A stretch of 64,000 bases of DNA from Pieris napi (lineage: Eukaryota; Arthropoda; Insecta; Lepidoptera; Pieridae), in assembly GCF_905475465.1 (NCBI RefSeq), contig NC_062259.1, forward strand, positions 2,180,501 to 2,244,500, read 5' to 3'. This document shows, in pieces, positions 11,011 to 50,639 of this stretch. The notes beneath the pieces are model-generated. The model saw only the letters and a list, made by a program, of their open reading frames with translations, was not told the origin of the DNA and made no database searches. The position numbers were made by a program, and so were the translations under genes. The number at the start of each line of letters is the position of its first letter. Position 1 is the stretch's first letter.

Positions 11011-11804
11011 CATTATATTTTAAAGATGACGAATATATAATTTTTTGTTATGAGGTAAATCTTTTGACCCCACAGTTAAATAGTAGTTTAATTACTCGTG
11101 AGTCAGTTATAATTAAACTTTGGTTTTAACAATTCGTTCCAATGAATGATTTTAGAAGCCAGTTTCGTGTCTGCATGAGTCGTGGGTGGTGATGTGATTT
11201 GGTTTTTGATATTTTATTTAGTAAAGTGCAGCTTTATGATGTGTATGTGGACCTGGGGCCAGGACAGTGTCAAGTAATGTAAATTCTTGGTTTGGGAATT
11301 GCCTGGGTCTGTCTGACAACTTTAATGCCTGTTGGTGTGTCGATAATCCACAGACCATTTATTTGTTTTTAAAATGTTAAAGATGACGTACTTTTGAACC
11401 AGAGACAAGATGATTTAAAAGCAATGGATAGATTGAAGGAAATCAAGGTTTTGTGAAGTTCAGAAGAATTTAGAATAAATTGTCTAAGCTGTAAGATTTA
11501 GCCTGGCAGTAGATTGACAGTTGACAATTTTTAATTGTGGAAAGTAAATAAGAGAAAGAAAATTTATAAAATTGTCTACAGACAGACAGTTGACACATGT
11601 CATGTGTGAAGTTTAGCAGTGAGTGATGGAAGAACGCGTTGCCAAGACAGCAGCTATCCGGCTTGTGAAGATAACTTGTATGTTTCTTTTTGTTAATAAT
11701 AATAAATTATTATTATTATTAAAAAATACCCACACTGCTCTTAACGTACATAGTAATAATAATACTTAAAAATTGATACATAGAAAATTAAAACAAATTT
11801 CAAA

Positions 11805-11960
11805 GGCAGACCTTTAATGCTGGCATTTCCTTGCTGTATTACGATTATACGTTGAGGATAGCATCAGCTCTGGGGTCACCTACCAGGCGCCAACTTAAAT
11901 TTTTAAGTAGCTGTCCACTTGAATCCATGGCCCAAGAGTCTCTACTCCAAAGGGAACTTT
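11805..11960. repeat. Dispersed repeat G, copy 2
   Basis: Partner of 962-1115, same orientation, ending at the shared CCAAAGGGAACTT. Beyond that point the two loci diverge, which marks the element's edge. Confidence 0.75.
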
Positions 11961-11999
11961 TAGTTTAATTTAAGATTTTTGGACCCTTTGGTTAATTCC

Positions 12000-13080
12000 T
12001 GTGTCCCAGCTATTCCATAACAAAACCGTTTGTTCTCTCAATATTAAAATGTACATTTTAGTAATACAATAAAATGCAAAATATTCAGTTATGGCGCGTT
12101 GTCTAACACAGGTTACATGGGTCAACACTTTACTTTAAAGCATAAAATTATGATATTTTAAATCGTACTTAGACGAAAAATATTGATACGAAATACCATA
12201 TAAACGACGTATAAAGGAGATCTGTGGTTTTGATTGAAGGTCAAACAATTGAAATTAATCTGGGGGCAAGACAGTGCGGCCGCCAAGTCGAACAAAAAAG
12301 CGGCCTTTAGATTATTTACTGCGATTGCCAAGCTATTTATTTATTTAAAACATTTGTATTAATATGGTCACTATAAGATGTTAGGGTAGCTAATTACGTA
12401 ATAACTTGAGACAGAAAGTCACTTAAGTAGGGACTGAAGTTACTGGAGTACATCATGTAAATAAAATACAAAAATTAACATTCCTTTAAGTCAAATTTTG
12501 GTATAGCATATCTGATTTAAAGATATTTAAATCTTAAACCGTCCGCCCAGAAATAGGCTGGAGTGAGTCAAGCTTGTTTCTATATTTACACTTGCGACAC
12601 CCTTTTTTAATATTGGCTAGCTGGCATTCCTTTTGAACCTTAAACCATGAATAGAAAGTTCTGAATTTTATATATTTTGACTTTGACTTAATGATGGGGC
12701 AGAGAACGTCCGCAACAAATCTCCATCGCGTTCGTTCTTGAGCCTCGTATTTTACCTCGCTCCAAGTCTTTCCGGCTCTCTGCCTCATCTGCAACCAGGT
12801 TTGCTTCGGACGGCCACGCTTCCGCTTTCCTTGCAGGCTCCAATCAAGCGCATGCTTGGGGAATATGTTTTATTTATTTAGACATAACGTTGGGCTGTAA
12901 AGTTCTTAGGCTAATATATAAAAAAAAGATTTTTTGGAAATTGATTTGATTATTACAACGATTATACCTCATTATCATACCATTTTTATGGTATGATTTG
13001 GTTTTCTCAACATGGACTTCAGTTTACCATTTATACCTATTTCCGCAGAATTTCTGTCCAGCGAGCATTCTATTTTTTTT
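12000..13080. other. Stretch without a recognised feature
   Basis: AT-rich non-coding sequence. The only structure noted is a perfect 10 bp inverted repeat around 12973-12997 with a TTT loop. No exon or named element recognised. Confidence 0.4.
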
Positions 13081-13084
13081 GTAA

Positions 13085-13388
13085 CAAACGGGCAGGAGGC
13101 TCACCTGATGTTATGTGGTACCGCCCATGGCGAATGAAAAAAATCTGCCAAGTGCGGGCATTTTTATAATTGGTACTCTCTTTGAAGGACTTAAGTCGAA
13201 TTGGTTCGGAAATGGTGGTGCGCGGCAAGAAATGCCTTTAGAAACGTTGTGGAAGGGACGTTGAAGTAATACGGATGGATTTTCTATTCTGCCTTGACGT
13301 CCGATGTAACTTAGCTGGTATTCTCTTGAGGTCTGAGAACAGGAAAAAGTCGCTGGGGGCTGTGGATGCCAATTGCCATCGTTTTCAT
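13085..13388 (-). mobile_element. Non-LTR retrotransposon 3' fragment, family B
   Basis: The reverse strand carries LWN-type and NQFDLSPSK-type remnants and the tail blocks CAGGAGGCTCACCTGATGTT and AATTGGTACTCTC. It abuts the mariner remnant directly at about 13389, so one element likely inserted next to or into the other. Confidence 0.75.
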
Positions 13389-13690
13389 TGATTTGTGACA
13401 CGATGCATTGTCTTGATGAAACAGCACTTTCTTCTTCTTAAAATGGGGACGTTTTTCCGCGATTTTCTCCTTCAAACGCTACGTAATAGTCGCTGATGAA
13501 AGGGTTTCCCTTTTTAAGATAGTCAAATGAATGCGCACCCCAAAATATTGATGCAATAACCTTGCCAGCTTTTGTGTCTTTCCACGTTTTGGAGTCGGTT
13601 TACCACGCGCACTCCACTCGGCTTTCGTTTGGACTCCGATGAGAACTGATGGAGTTAGTTTCATCCATTGTCACATATCGAAATGAGCGC
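13389..13690 (-). mobile_element. Decayed mariner-type transposase
   Basis: The minus strand gives MDET, then SARGKPTPKRGKTQK, then (frame shifted) KAGKVIASIFWGAHS and SDYYVAFE, then RPHFKKKKVLFHQDNASCHK. These are the catalytic-domain blocks of a mariner transposase: the first Asp is in MDET and the second in HQDN. At least two frameshifts break the gene. The third catalytic Asp should lie further left, but family B sequence is there instead, so the 3' part is missing. A dead Tc1/mariner copy. Confidence 0.85.
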
Positions 13691-13972
13691 ATGAGCAATG
13701 ACGTACAATGGAACATGGTGAAAGACAGGTCACTCTTTTGCACGCTGGAGTGACGAACTTGAGATATTAGCTGCAAAGCTGCTGAAGAGAGAAGATATAT
13801 TTTGATGACACAAGGCGATTTTTAAATCTGCTTAGGTTTCGAAACTTGTGCTGAATTTCGAAAGCTTGCTCACAAATTTCTCGTAAGCTTGAAATCGTAC
13901 AAGATTCTTTTTGATAATATTCCAAATCACTTTAATGAAACCTTAACTTTTTAGAAAATTACCTTGCCTCAG

Positions 13973-14182
13973 ATTTCTGTATCTGTTTCATGATTGTCAA
14001 TCTAATAGGCAAGAAGGTGATCAGCCTCCTGTGCCTGACACACGCCGTCGTTGGGTCTTAGGCAAGCCGGTTTCCTCACGATGATTTCCTTCGTATGAGC
14101 GAGTGTTAAATGCGCATTCAAAGTCCATTGGGGCATAGCTCGGGTTTGAATCTCATGGATAGGAGTCGCACGCCGCTCTATC
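13973..14182 (-). mobile_element. tRNA-derived SINE (family S1)
   Basis: Reverse copy with GGTGATCAGCCTCCTGTGCC, ACACGCCGTCGTTGGGTC, GCAAGCCGGTTTCCTCACGA and a diverged head GAGTCGCACGC. Confidence 0.85.
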
Positions 14183-14498
14183 ACTTTTAACAGTCCGAGT
14201 AATATTGAAATCGGTTTAGTAATTTTTGAGCAAGCTTTGATTTTATTTCTGAAGGTAAATCACTTTAATAAGTAACTTGGTACTTATTAAAGTTAGTTAA
14301 TACCTGCCGTATTTATAGTACATATTGGCACCGGTAACATTGATCTCAAAAGACGTTTAAGCCTGGAAAATTAATAATAAAACACCATACATTTAGAGAT
14401 ATTTTATATTATTTGTCATAGCGCCTAAAATAAACGCGAGTGCAATGAAACTATCCGTGATTCGTAGACTGAAAATAAAATAACTTGCATATCAATGC

Positions 14499-14509
14499 AG
14501 CCGCCATGT
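14499..14509 (+). promoter_or_regulatory. YY1/Pho-like AGCCGCCATGT motif
   Basis: AGCCGCCATGT matches the YY1/Pho core (GCCGCCAT). It lies about 450 bp upstream of the inferred first coding exon of the DLGAP gene. The same AGCCGCCATG string occurs in the E(Pc) promoter at 46449. The flanking sequence is CG-richer than its surroundings, which suits a promoter. Confidence 0.35.
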
Positions 14510-14559
14510 TTGTTTTGGGATTCTAAATTTGAACGTGGACGCGCCAGTCACGGCGCGGG

Positions 14560-14840
14560 TTTGAGCGGGCGTATTCGATTTTTAAAATAAATCAAATAAT
14601 TTTTGTGTTTAGTGTAATTAATCTATGCAAATTTTAAAAATAGAATGTCGTGTTCGAGAGGCTGTATTCGATTTTTAAATTAATACAAATAATTTTTGTG
14701 TTATAGTGTATCTATGCAAAATTTAAAAATAGAATATTATGTCGGGTTCGAGCGTGCTTATTCGATTTTTAAAATAATAAAATAATTTTGGTGTTATTTT
14801 ATCTACGCAATTATAGTGTAAAATTTGAAAATAGACCATA
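14560..14840 (+). repeat. About 95 bp tandem repeat, three units
   Basis: Three head-to-tail units each begin near CGAGNGNGCNTATTCGATTT and carry AATAATTTTNGTGTT and ATCTATGCAAA-like blocks followed by AAAATAGA. Divergence between units is moderate. It lies just upstream of the putative first coding exon at 14954, in what would be promoter or 5'UTR. Confidence 0.8.
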
Positions 14841-14953
14841 GACTATAGAGTGTCGAATGTACGTATAACCGTTTGTAAATAACAGTGTGGTTTTGTTTTT
14901 AACACTGCTGGCCGAACGCGTTCCATTTTCGAATTAGTTTCGCGGTGTGAGTG

Positions 14954-42744
<27,791 letters not shown>

Positions 42745-44253
42745 TTGATGGAAGCGTCAAAAATCAGTTGTCACAATTAGGTTGTCAAAAGTCAGTGTCT
42801 AATGTCGAAGCGTAAAAAGTTGTCGGGAGTTGTCAAAAATATTCGTGGTCAAATGTTTGTCTATAGATGTTAAAGCGTTAAGTGTTCATAGGTTTGTCAA
42901 AGTTTTTCGTACATAAAGCGGCATTATCAAAATTATTATCAATTTATCAAAATTATTATCAACTGTCACACAAAGAGATTCTCAAACTTCAATGTCAACT
43001 TTCGAATATCATTTGCAGTTTTTTTACTTTTTAACAAATTTTGATTGTTTTTTTATATTTGATGAGTTTCCTTGTCAGTTGCCAGAATAGGCTAAAAGTA
43101 CAATTTAATATGGATTAATTACTGTATCAGATATATTAGTTTATGATGTATTTTCTTTAACTTACGAAGCGTGAAGATCTGTCAGCTGTCATCGCTTTGA
43201 CATGTAAGATTTGAAGATTAAAGTCTTTCGACAGCGGTCAAGTTCAAACAAATTAACTGTCAAAGTGTCGACTTAAAACAACAAAACCCGAATTCAAACT
43301 TAGCCAATATTAAACTTATTTTAAATCTCAAAAAACTTATAGTATATTTATTATTCGCTATATATTTTCAAAGGAAAACTTTGACAAAATTATGAAATAT
43401 AGTAAAATTTTAGATTTTAGCAATTTTCTCATATTTCCTTGTAACCAAATATGGTGGCTTTTATCACTTAACTCATCCGATCAACTTAACTCATCATGCC
43501 AAAATTCATTGAAATTTGTTGAGTGTATCTTTATATCTACTACGGCCTATATAGCTTCCTCATATAGAAACAAAAATAGTTTTCGTAATATATTTAGACA
43601 ATAGCACAAAATGCATAATATAAAGAAAAAAATAAGGTTTTCATGAATTTTCATATAGACAGCCCAAATATTTAATTATTTTTAAGTGTATCTAATATCG
43701 TATTTAGAATTCACCGCTTTAGTCTTGTATATATGCACTTATATTGTCTTCAAATCTACCAGATATCATGTCTGTAACTGTCATATTTCATGAATTTCAG
43801 TTAATTGTACTGTTTTTGACAAATAATAATGTAAATCATATGATAAGTCTGTTTTTTATTCTGACAGTTGTTATTCACTGGTAAAAATAATGAATTTTAG
43901 TTTACTGTTCTATGATTAAAAAATTTTTTTACTAAAATTGTCGCCTAAATCATGTGTATATACGATGTGTCTGTTTTTAAATCTGACAGGTGTCATTCAC
44001 TGTATAAATTATGACTATGTTTTATAAAATTTAATTTACAACAATTTTCCGCTTGAATCATGTGTATATGCGACGTAAGGCCATTTTCAAATCCAACAGA
44101 TGTCATTGACTGTAAAAATTTAATCTGCGTAATGAATTTCTGTTTGTGCGCTATTCATTTTTTGACAATATTGCGTTTATATTTAAGATAATATGATGAA
44201 TGATTTTTTAATAATATTGCAACATGAAATTATCAATGTTTAAATGCTATCTC
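42745..44253 (+). other. vlc: 3'UTR of the DLGAP gene
   Basis: About 1.5 kb between the stop codon and the first good poly(A) signal. The first 550 bases are full of imperfect TGTCAAAA-like and TTATCAAAATTATTATCAA repeats. The second half holds a diverged roughly 115 bp tandem repeat. No microRNA or Pumilio-site claim is made. Confidence 0.6.
43660..44130 (+). repeat. vlc: Diverged roughly 115 bp tandem repeat in the DLGAP 3'UTR
   Basis: The blocks AAATCATGTGTATATACGA, TCTGTTTTTAAATCTGACAG and GTGTCATTCACTGTA recur near 43720-43790, 43840-43890, 43945-44010 and 44055-44115. Later units are the better matches. Confidence 0.75.
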
Positions 44254-44259
44254 AATAAA
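44254..44259 (+). terminator. vlc: Candidate poly(A) signal of the DLGAP gene
   Basis: AATAAA followed within 20-40 bases by a T/GT-rich element (GAGTTGTTTGTTTTATTC), which is a good cleavage-site layout. A reversed SINE begins shortly after. Confidence 0.6.
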
Positions 44260-44329
44260 TTATTGTTTATGAGTTGTTTGTTTTATTCAAGGCTAAGACC
44301 ACGAAGTATTTTTGGGTCTGTTCCATGAT

Positions 44330-44480
44330 CTAATAGACAAGTAGGTGATCAGTCTCCTGTATCGCACGACGTCGTGTTGGGTCAAAGGGTAGCCGGGTTT
44401 CTTACGATGTTTTCCTTCATACCAGCGAGTGTTAAATGCGCACATAGCCGAGGAACGAACTTACGACCTTATAGTCTGGG
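44330..44480 (-). mobile_element. SINE (family S1) fragment
   Basis: Reversed: GACAAGTAGGTGATCAGTCT, GTTTCTTACGATGTTTTCC and AGCGAGTGTTAAATGCGCAC, just downstream of the DLGAP poly(A) signal. Confidence 0.8.
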
Positions 44481-45241
44481 AGGTTCCGTTGGCTTTGAAC
44501 TAGTGTTTTGACGTGGATCAATTGCCATAATTTTCAATAATTTATACGAAAACTGATTGGCTGCGTGTGTAGTGGTGGAAAGACCGTCAGCTGATGCTGT
44601 ACAGATTATTCGAGCAGGGCGAGGCTTGTAAACAAAATCATTGTATTTAATTAATTTTAGATAAACTTTGAAACAATATTTAGTAACGATTTATTCGTAA
44701 AACTTGTTGGAGTTGTCATTTCGTTTCATGATGTTTTTAGAATATTTAAGAATTAAATAGTTAAAGCATTATTTGCCTTGTTTTATTATTAAAGACCTTA
44801 TTTTAAATGTAATTATCGTAAAAACAGGTCAAAATTACTTTGCAAAACTAACTATTCCACCGATGATTTAAGATGATGAATGAAGATGATAGATAAATTA
44901 ATTAATTACTACGATGCTATAGCACGATATTTCATTACTTCAGTTATATACGAAACCACATAATCCTTTTTTTTTTAATATTTTGGGAATAGTTTTAACT
45001 TTATGCCAGTTTCAAGTAAAACATAATCCTTTTTATAGTACTCCGTTCACCGTTGTGCAGAATTATTTGATAATTGACATCTATAGTCAGAATGTAGTCT
45101 AGAATAGTTATTCTGTGACGGTCTTATCCATAGACAATTAATGAGCAAACATTGATTTTGCAAATACGCACTATTAAATTAAAATTACTATTTTATTTAA
45201 CTCAGTTTATCTTTATAATTGTTTATTATTAAACATAGCAG

Positions 45242-45349
45242 AAAGTGGCACAGCGCAGACAGAAATGGTGGGATTTTGAGGAGGCCTTTGCCAAAAACGG
45301 CACATGCGCACAACAACACCTAGGGATTAATGAGATGCTAGAAATATAA
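45242..45349 (+). mobile_element. Non-LTR retrotransposon ORF2 C-terminus
   Basis: An open 35-codon piece ending in TAA reads KVAQRRQKWWDFEEAFAKN, which resembles the RDRxxWRxLEEA-type end of endonuclease-bearing LINE ORF2 proteins. Flanked directly by AT-rich unique DNA. Confidence 0.65.
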
Positions 45350-46455
45350 ATGTAAAGTTTATAAAAAAAAATACTTATTTTTCTTGGGGCTACGCAATGG
45401 GGGCTAGTTAATTAAGGGAACCCTCAACTACTGCACCGCCTATGGAATTGGTATTTCTTTCTATGTACACAATTAATTCTTCCTCCTTCAGTGAAGGCAA
45501 ACATCGTGCGGAAGACGAGATGTCTAAACCAAAATATAAAATTTCAATCAGAGGATTTCTTTAAAGATATTTAAGATATTACGAAAGATTCTCACGTTTT
45601 TACTGTACGAGCCAATGTTAATTATGTTAAAGAAAAAATCTATTTACGGACAGTCAATTCTGACTGAACCTAGACTGCTGCATTATTTTAAAAAATGTTA
45701 GTAAATTAAGCTAAAAGCTTAGATATTAATGTTATATGTATGCCGCATTTAATTGCAGATGATAAAAAATATAACGCTTTTTCATAAATATTAAATAACT
45801 AAATAAAATTTGATAACGACAACCAACGACATTTGCAGCTCCGTTTTAATGTATGTATAAACTAGATACGATATCTACTTTAAATAAATAAATTCTCGAA
45901 ATATCTATTACATCAATTTTTTTCTAAGATGCACTACTTTGTGGTTTAAGAGAAATGCGGTGACAGATGACTGACTACACGCTTCAAATTGTGCCTATGA
46001 CAGTTGATAGTTACATATTTAGAAATATAATTAATTGAAGCTATTTTATAACTTTATTCAAAATTAACTAGTTATATTTATTAAAAAAAACGGCATTTCC
46101 TTGATATTTTTGTTACATTAAGTAGGTTTAAACTTTAATTCAAACTAATTGTATGGTGTGTGTGAAAAGAAACGTGGAGAAGCTTTAACTTTGTCTATAG
46201 CTTGACAACGAATATCCGATGTCATTTCATTACTGTATAATTATTTTTAAGAATTTACACTATGTATTAAAACATAATTACATTAATCAAAAATATTTTA
46301 TTATATTATGAAGAATTGGTGTGTAATTTAATTAATTTTTGTATAAAAAATTGTAAGAGTTGTAAACTTGCGTCAGTTGACTTTTCGTGCTTCCTTCCCG
46401 CGCATGTCGCGTTTGGAGAAGTTGGTCATGGTCGTCCGCCAAACGGAAAGCCGCC

Positions 46456-46524
46456 ATGATGGCTTTCTGTAAAGAACGCTCAATATGTAAAGTTTCGTTA
46501 TTGTTTTTCATTAATTGTGACTGA
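46456..46524 (+). promoter_or_regulatory. Upstream ORF 1 of E(Pc) (22 codons)
   Basis: ATGATG at the YY1-like site opens MMAFCKERSICK and closes at TGA 46522-46524. It matters only if transcription starts upstream of 46456. Confidence 0.35.
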
Positions 46525-46543
46525 GTGCGTGCAAAAATTAACC

Positions 46544-46558
46544 ATGGGAACGAACTAG
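46544..46558 (+). promoter_or_regulatory. Upstream ORF 2 of E(Pc) (MGTN)
   Basis: A four-codon ORF with an ideal start context, AACCATGGG, ending TAG, about 110 bases before the E(Pc) start. If it is in the leader it should capture many scanning ribosomes. Confidence 0.45.
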
Positions 46559-46667
46559 ATTGTGCAAAGTGTTTTTTAAGGTCCTTTAGGACCTCCTAGA
46601 GGAGCTATAAAGTGTGGTAAAAGTGCATTTTAGTGTCGACGCTAGCGTGTTTTGTTCTGTCAACAAG

Positions 46668-46820
46668 ATGTCGAAGCTCTCGTTTAGGGCGAGGGCCCTG
46701 GATGCGTCGAAACCAATGCCGATATATCTCGCCGAGGAGCTTCCGGATTTACCGGAGTACTCGGCGATTAACCGTGCAGTACCTCAAATGCCTTCTGGTA
46801 TGGAAAAAGAGGAAGAAAGT
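46668..46820 (+). CDS. E(Pc): Enhancer of Polycomb, first coding exon (gene continues beyond the window)
   Basis: ATG in context AACAAGATGTCG, then 51 codons to the donor AGT|GTGAGT in phase 0. The peptide MSKLSFRARALDASKPM, PIYLAEELPDLPEYSAINRA and VPQMPSGMEKEEES is nearly the same as the N-terminus of animal EPC1/EPC2 and fly E(Pc). In those proteins EHHLQRAI follows at this very splice point. E(Pc) is the scaffold that ties the Tip60/NuA4 catalytic subunit to nucleosomes (EPcA region), acting in the nucleus in H4/H2A acetylation and as a modifier of Polycomb silencing. This exon is the very start of EPcA. I could not find the next exon before 64000, so intron 1 exceeds 17 kb. The in-frame GTG upstream is not needed. 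Confidence 0.96.
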
Positions 46821-47691
46821 GTGAGTATTATACGCATTAAGGCTGTTCAGGCATAGTCTACTATGTCCGCCATCATGTTTCGGTTTCGTGACTTCACCAC
46901 TAGAGGCGTATTCAACATCTATTAGATTTTATCGCGTTCCCCCTGGAATGAATATGAATAGTTATCGAAATCGTCGTAGAAATTAACTCATTTCCTCAAA
47001 TTACTTATGCGCTTCAGGACTGTCACCAAATATAAAGTTTGTTGTTGTTTGTTAGTATTTGGCGCGTTTCTAACATGTGTGAATTTTTTGTCGGCTGTGG
47101 TCACTTGTACCGCTTTGATATTTTATATCTCAGGACTCCTTAGGACTAAAAATATGCAATTTTGACTGAAAAATCATTGAAATATGAAGAAAATAGGAGA
47201 TTTTTTTCAAATAAATACGACGCACGGAGCATAAGTTTTTGTTTACAAACATTTGCATATGCCGCTATGCCAAATAATTTGATTACCTATGTGAACTACT
47301 ACTTTCTACTTTGAATTTTTTTCTCAACTTTTATTACTAAATAGTATCAATTGTAGGTATCACTGTTTATTACTTTGATTATTTTAACTATATATAATAA
47401 TACTTTATTGATATTATCTTATACACTTTTTAATCCAACGTCATTTACTCCACTTCAAGTTAAAAATAGTAGGAAACATCTATCTATTAGTAATAGAAAT
47501 TATTTGCTTATAAATTTTGGACTCTTAAGTAGCCAGTGCAAGTAAGGGTGGGACTAGGTTATCATTTTTAGTATTTTATTTTACTAAAAAATGATAATTT
47601 ATAACTGGAAAGATCACAACTCTCACTAAACTAAAGATGGTTTAACAGCATACTAGATGAATGATAGAATTATTTCTACCAACAACTAGCA

Positions 47692-47723
<32 letters not shown>

Positions 47724-49660
47724 TTGTATTTTACTTGTCTATTAATACAATGAAAATCTGCCATATTGCTTGGTGTGTTTGTGGACTCAGTTTCCGCACA
47801 TATACTCTCAATAGGTCCGTTGTGCATATAAAGAATGAACTTGGTTTGGTTATAAAGAATGGTAATCTGTTAATACTGAGGGTAAAGCAGCGATGATTAG
47901 TTTTACAGTTAATTCATGTTTGATGAGAGAAGATATAAGGTGTATGCTTTCCTGCCCAATATTATTAAATATATACTGCTGCTGTTCCTTAGTGAAAGTC
48001 TTTATGGGATATCAAGCCCAGGGCTTAGATATGTTTCAGCCGTGGGTTTGATACCTTGATATTCTCAAATAATTTGGCTATACAATGCATCTTGTTTACA
48101 ATTGGCACAAAAAAAATTTTTGACATAGGCATAGACTACCTCATGCCCCATGTTTTTACAGGACTTATAACTACTAAATTATTAGTTTTAAAATTGAGGG
48201 TGAAAACACATGCTATAAATAATTCACCAGATTGATCAATCTGAAAATCCTGGGTTCAAATGAATGTTTATTGTTTTGGTTTCAAAGGCTTAGAATATTA
48301 CTATACTTTGTGTAGAAAAGTGCTATTCCAAAGACAGCTACATCAGGTTGTAAAAAATTATTACAATATAAATAATTTGATAATACATGATAAGTTATAA
48401 GATTTGGATACCTCATATAAATATTAATTGTTGACAAAACTAAAAGTCTTCAATTCCAACAGTAGTTCTGAGTTGTGTGCTTTCTTCCAAGAAAATCTTC
48501 AACTGTATTATATTATTAATATTTAATTATATTGAAGTATACAGCATTCTGATCTGAGACTGTACAGCAAAATCATCCACGGTTTAGTTGCTATTAAAAA
48601 GTGACCTAAACAACTCAACCACTACCATTATTACTTACAGCCAAATCTAATCAGTCACCACAAGTTTTGATTTCTCCTGATTTTTTAAAAATAAATTTGT
48701 ATTAAAGAACAGAGAAGTGTTATGCTAACTATAAGTCAGGTACATTAGCAATCTGAGGCCATGGGCCACACATGGTTGTAGTAAATATGAATTTGAAATG
48801 GATGTAAAAATGTATTTTAAATGAAAAGATTTAGCGCAAATGCATACATAAAAAAAACATGAATATTGAACTTGGTGTTGCATTGATTTTAGTCTTTTAA
48901 AAAGATTCTATATATAAATATATTTGTTGAGTTGTAATGAATATATAATATAATCCTGGAATAATTTTTCTAGTCATTGTCGGGTCACCATTGGTGTCAA
49001 TTCTGATGACACAAATGGTGTCCCAACAATATAGACTGAATTTTGTAAAGGCAAATACTTATCCATATTCTCCTTTGAAAATATCTAGATTGAGAAAAGT
49101 ATATTAAACTTCAGACATTCTATAATATCTTAATGACTCTATTTGGTCAAAGTACTTGAAATCACTAAACCAAAATTTTGAAAAGGTTAGTTTAGACAGC
49201 ATATATCATAATTTTCTTTCTCAATATCTTATGTTTGAATCCCAAATCTCCAATGGTTCCATTATTTGTTGATATGTCTTAGCGGTTAATGTGCATAGGA
49301 TATAAAAGTTCTGGGTTCTTATGGTACAAGGGTTTTCACAACTTGCCGTGTCAGTCCTGTGCTAGATGTACCAATTCCACTTCTATACCTGAGTTCTGTT
49401 CCTGGTTGCAATAACTGTTTCAGTTTCGTCTGCATGGTGACCACATGCTGGCTCTTAATAAACATAATAGGGAATGAGGAAAAAGTTATTGATTGAAATC
49501 TAGTCTCTTGATTCTCCTTGTCTAGTAAAAAAATTTAAGATATTTGCGCTTATATCTATTAAACAATGAAGATTCTGAAAAATGCCTACAATATCTCCGT
49601 TTTATGTTGGTTAATTTATCTGGTGTGTGGTTGAATGTGTTTAAATAAATAAATTTGTGG
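46821..49660 (+). other. E(Pc): E(Pc) intron 1, first part
   Basis: AT-rich unique-looking DNA with a (TA)n tract at 47692-47720. No exon found on either strand. Confidence 0.5.
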
Positions 49661-49669
49661 CGTGAAAAC

Positions 49670-49905
49670 TTTTTTAGGTCTGGGGTCTCAGATTTCTGTA
49701 TCTATTTGATGATCATTTGTCAATCTAATTGGCATTTAGGTGATCAGCCTCCTGTACCTGACATACGCCGTCGATTTTTTGGGTCTAAGGCAAGCCAGTG
49801 TTAAATGCGTATACAAAGAAAATCCATTGGTTCCGGGAATCGAACCTACGACCTCAGGGATGAGAATCGCAGGTTGAAGCCACTAGGCCAACACTGCTCT
49901 GAATG
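49670..49905 (-). mobile_element. tRNA-derived SINE (family S1)
   Basis: Reversed and nearly complete: GGTCTGGGGTCTCAGATTTC, GTGATCAGCCTCCTGTACC, GAATCGAACCTACGACCTCA (B-box) and CACTAGGCCAACACTGCT (A-box). Confidence 0.9.
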
Positions 49906-50639
49906 TTTTAATTACAGGAACTATTAGATGGTTTTTGAATTTCCTATGTTACAAATATGGACAAAGGCTATATAATATAACTCTACCAACGATTTTTTTT
50001 TATATTAAGGCGGATGAAGCCGCGGGTCACAGCTGGAAAAATGCCTTATATTTAATAAAATTACAACTATAATTTAACATTGTCGGAAATGAGATTGAGG
50101 GTGAATTGTATGGGGTGAATATTTTGTTTAATTTTGTACTTTATGTGTATGTCAATAAGCTTTATTCTAGTATTATTAGGTATGGCAAAGTATTATACAC
50201 CCTTGGCACGAATTATGCGTACAATTGAAACTATACTCACAATAATCGTTAATATAAAGAGGATAGACTTGTATGTTTGTAAAGAATATTTAAAAAAAAC
50301 TTTAAGTAATCTCTGAATATATGTATTTAGATTTATAACCAACTTTAAAAAAATGTCTAGCTTGGCGCGGCCAGTTTAATCTAATAATAATGAGTTTTTG
50401 TATGGAATGAGTTTGGACGTTTAACTAACCGTTATCTTATTTCGATGGGTGTCCAGAATAAATGACATCAATGGGTAATTTATAAAAACATTCACTGGGG
50501 TTTAGATTATAGGTGTACTAATAATAATCAGATACATTATATACCTACTATTACTGTACAGTCTACAGTCAATACCCATTTGTAGTGATTAAGAAAGCAA
50601 TTGTGTCTAATAATATAAGAGAATGTCTGCCTATAAGTA

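Larger units (their letters stand above)
46400..46667 (+). promoter_or_regulatory. E(Pc): E(Pc) promoter and 5' leader
   Basis: CG-richer than the surrounding AT-rich DNA (CCCGCGCATGTCGCG, GTCGTCCGCCAAACGG). No TATA box is obvious. A near-palindromic AAAGCCGCCATGATGGCTTT at 46448-46467 holds YY1/Pho-like cores on both strands. The exact start of transcription is unknown. Confidence 0.6.

Noticed and set aside
11626..11677. Exon-like MEERVAKTAAIRLVKIT followed by GTATGT
   Set aside because: Its phase does not fit the DLGAP exon at 27867, no homology is recognised, and a dispersed repeat starts shortly after.
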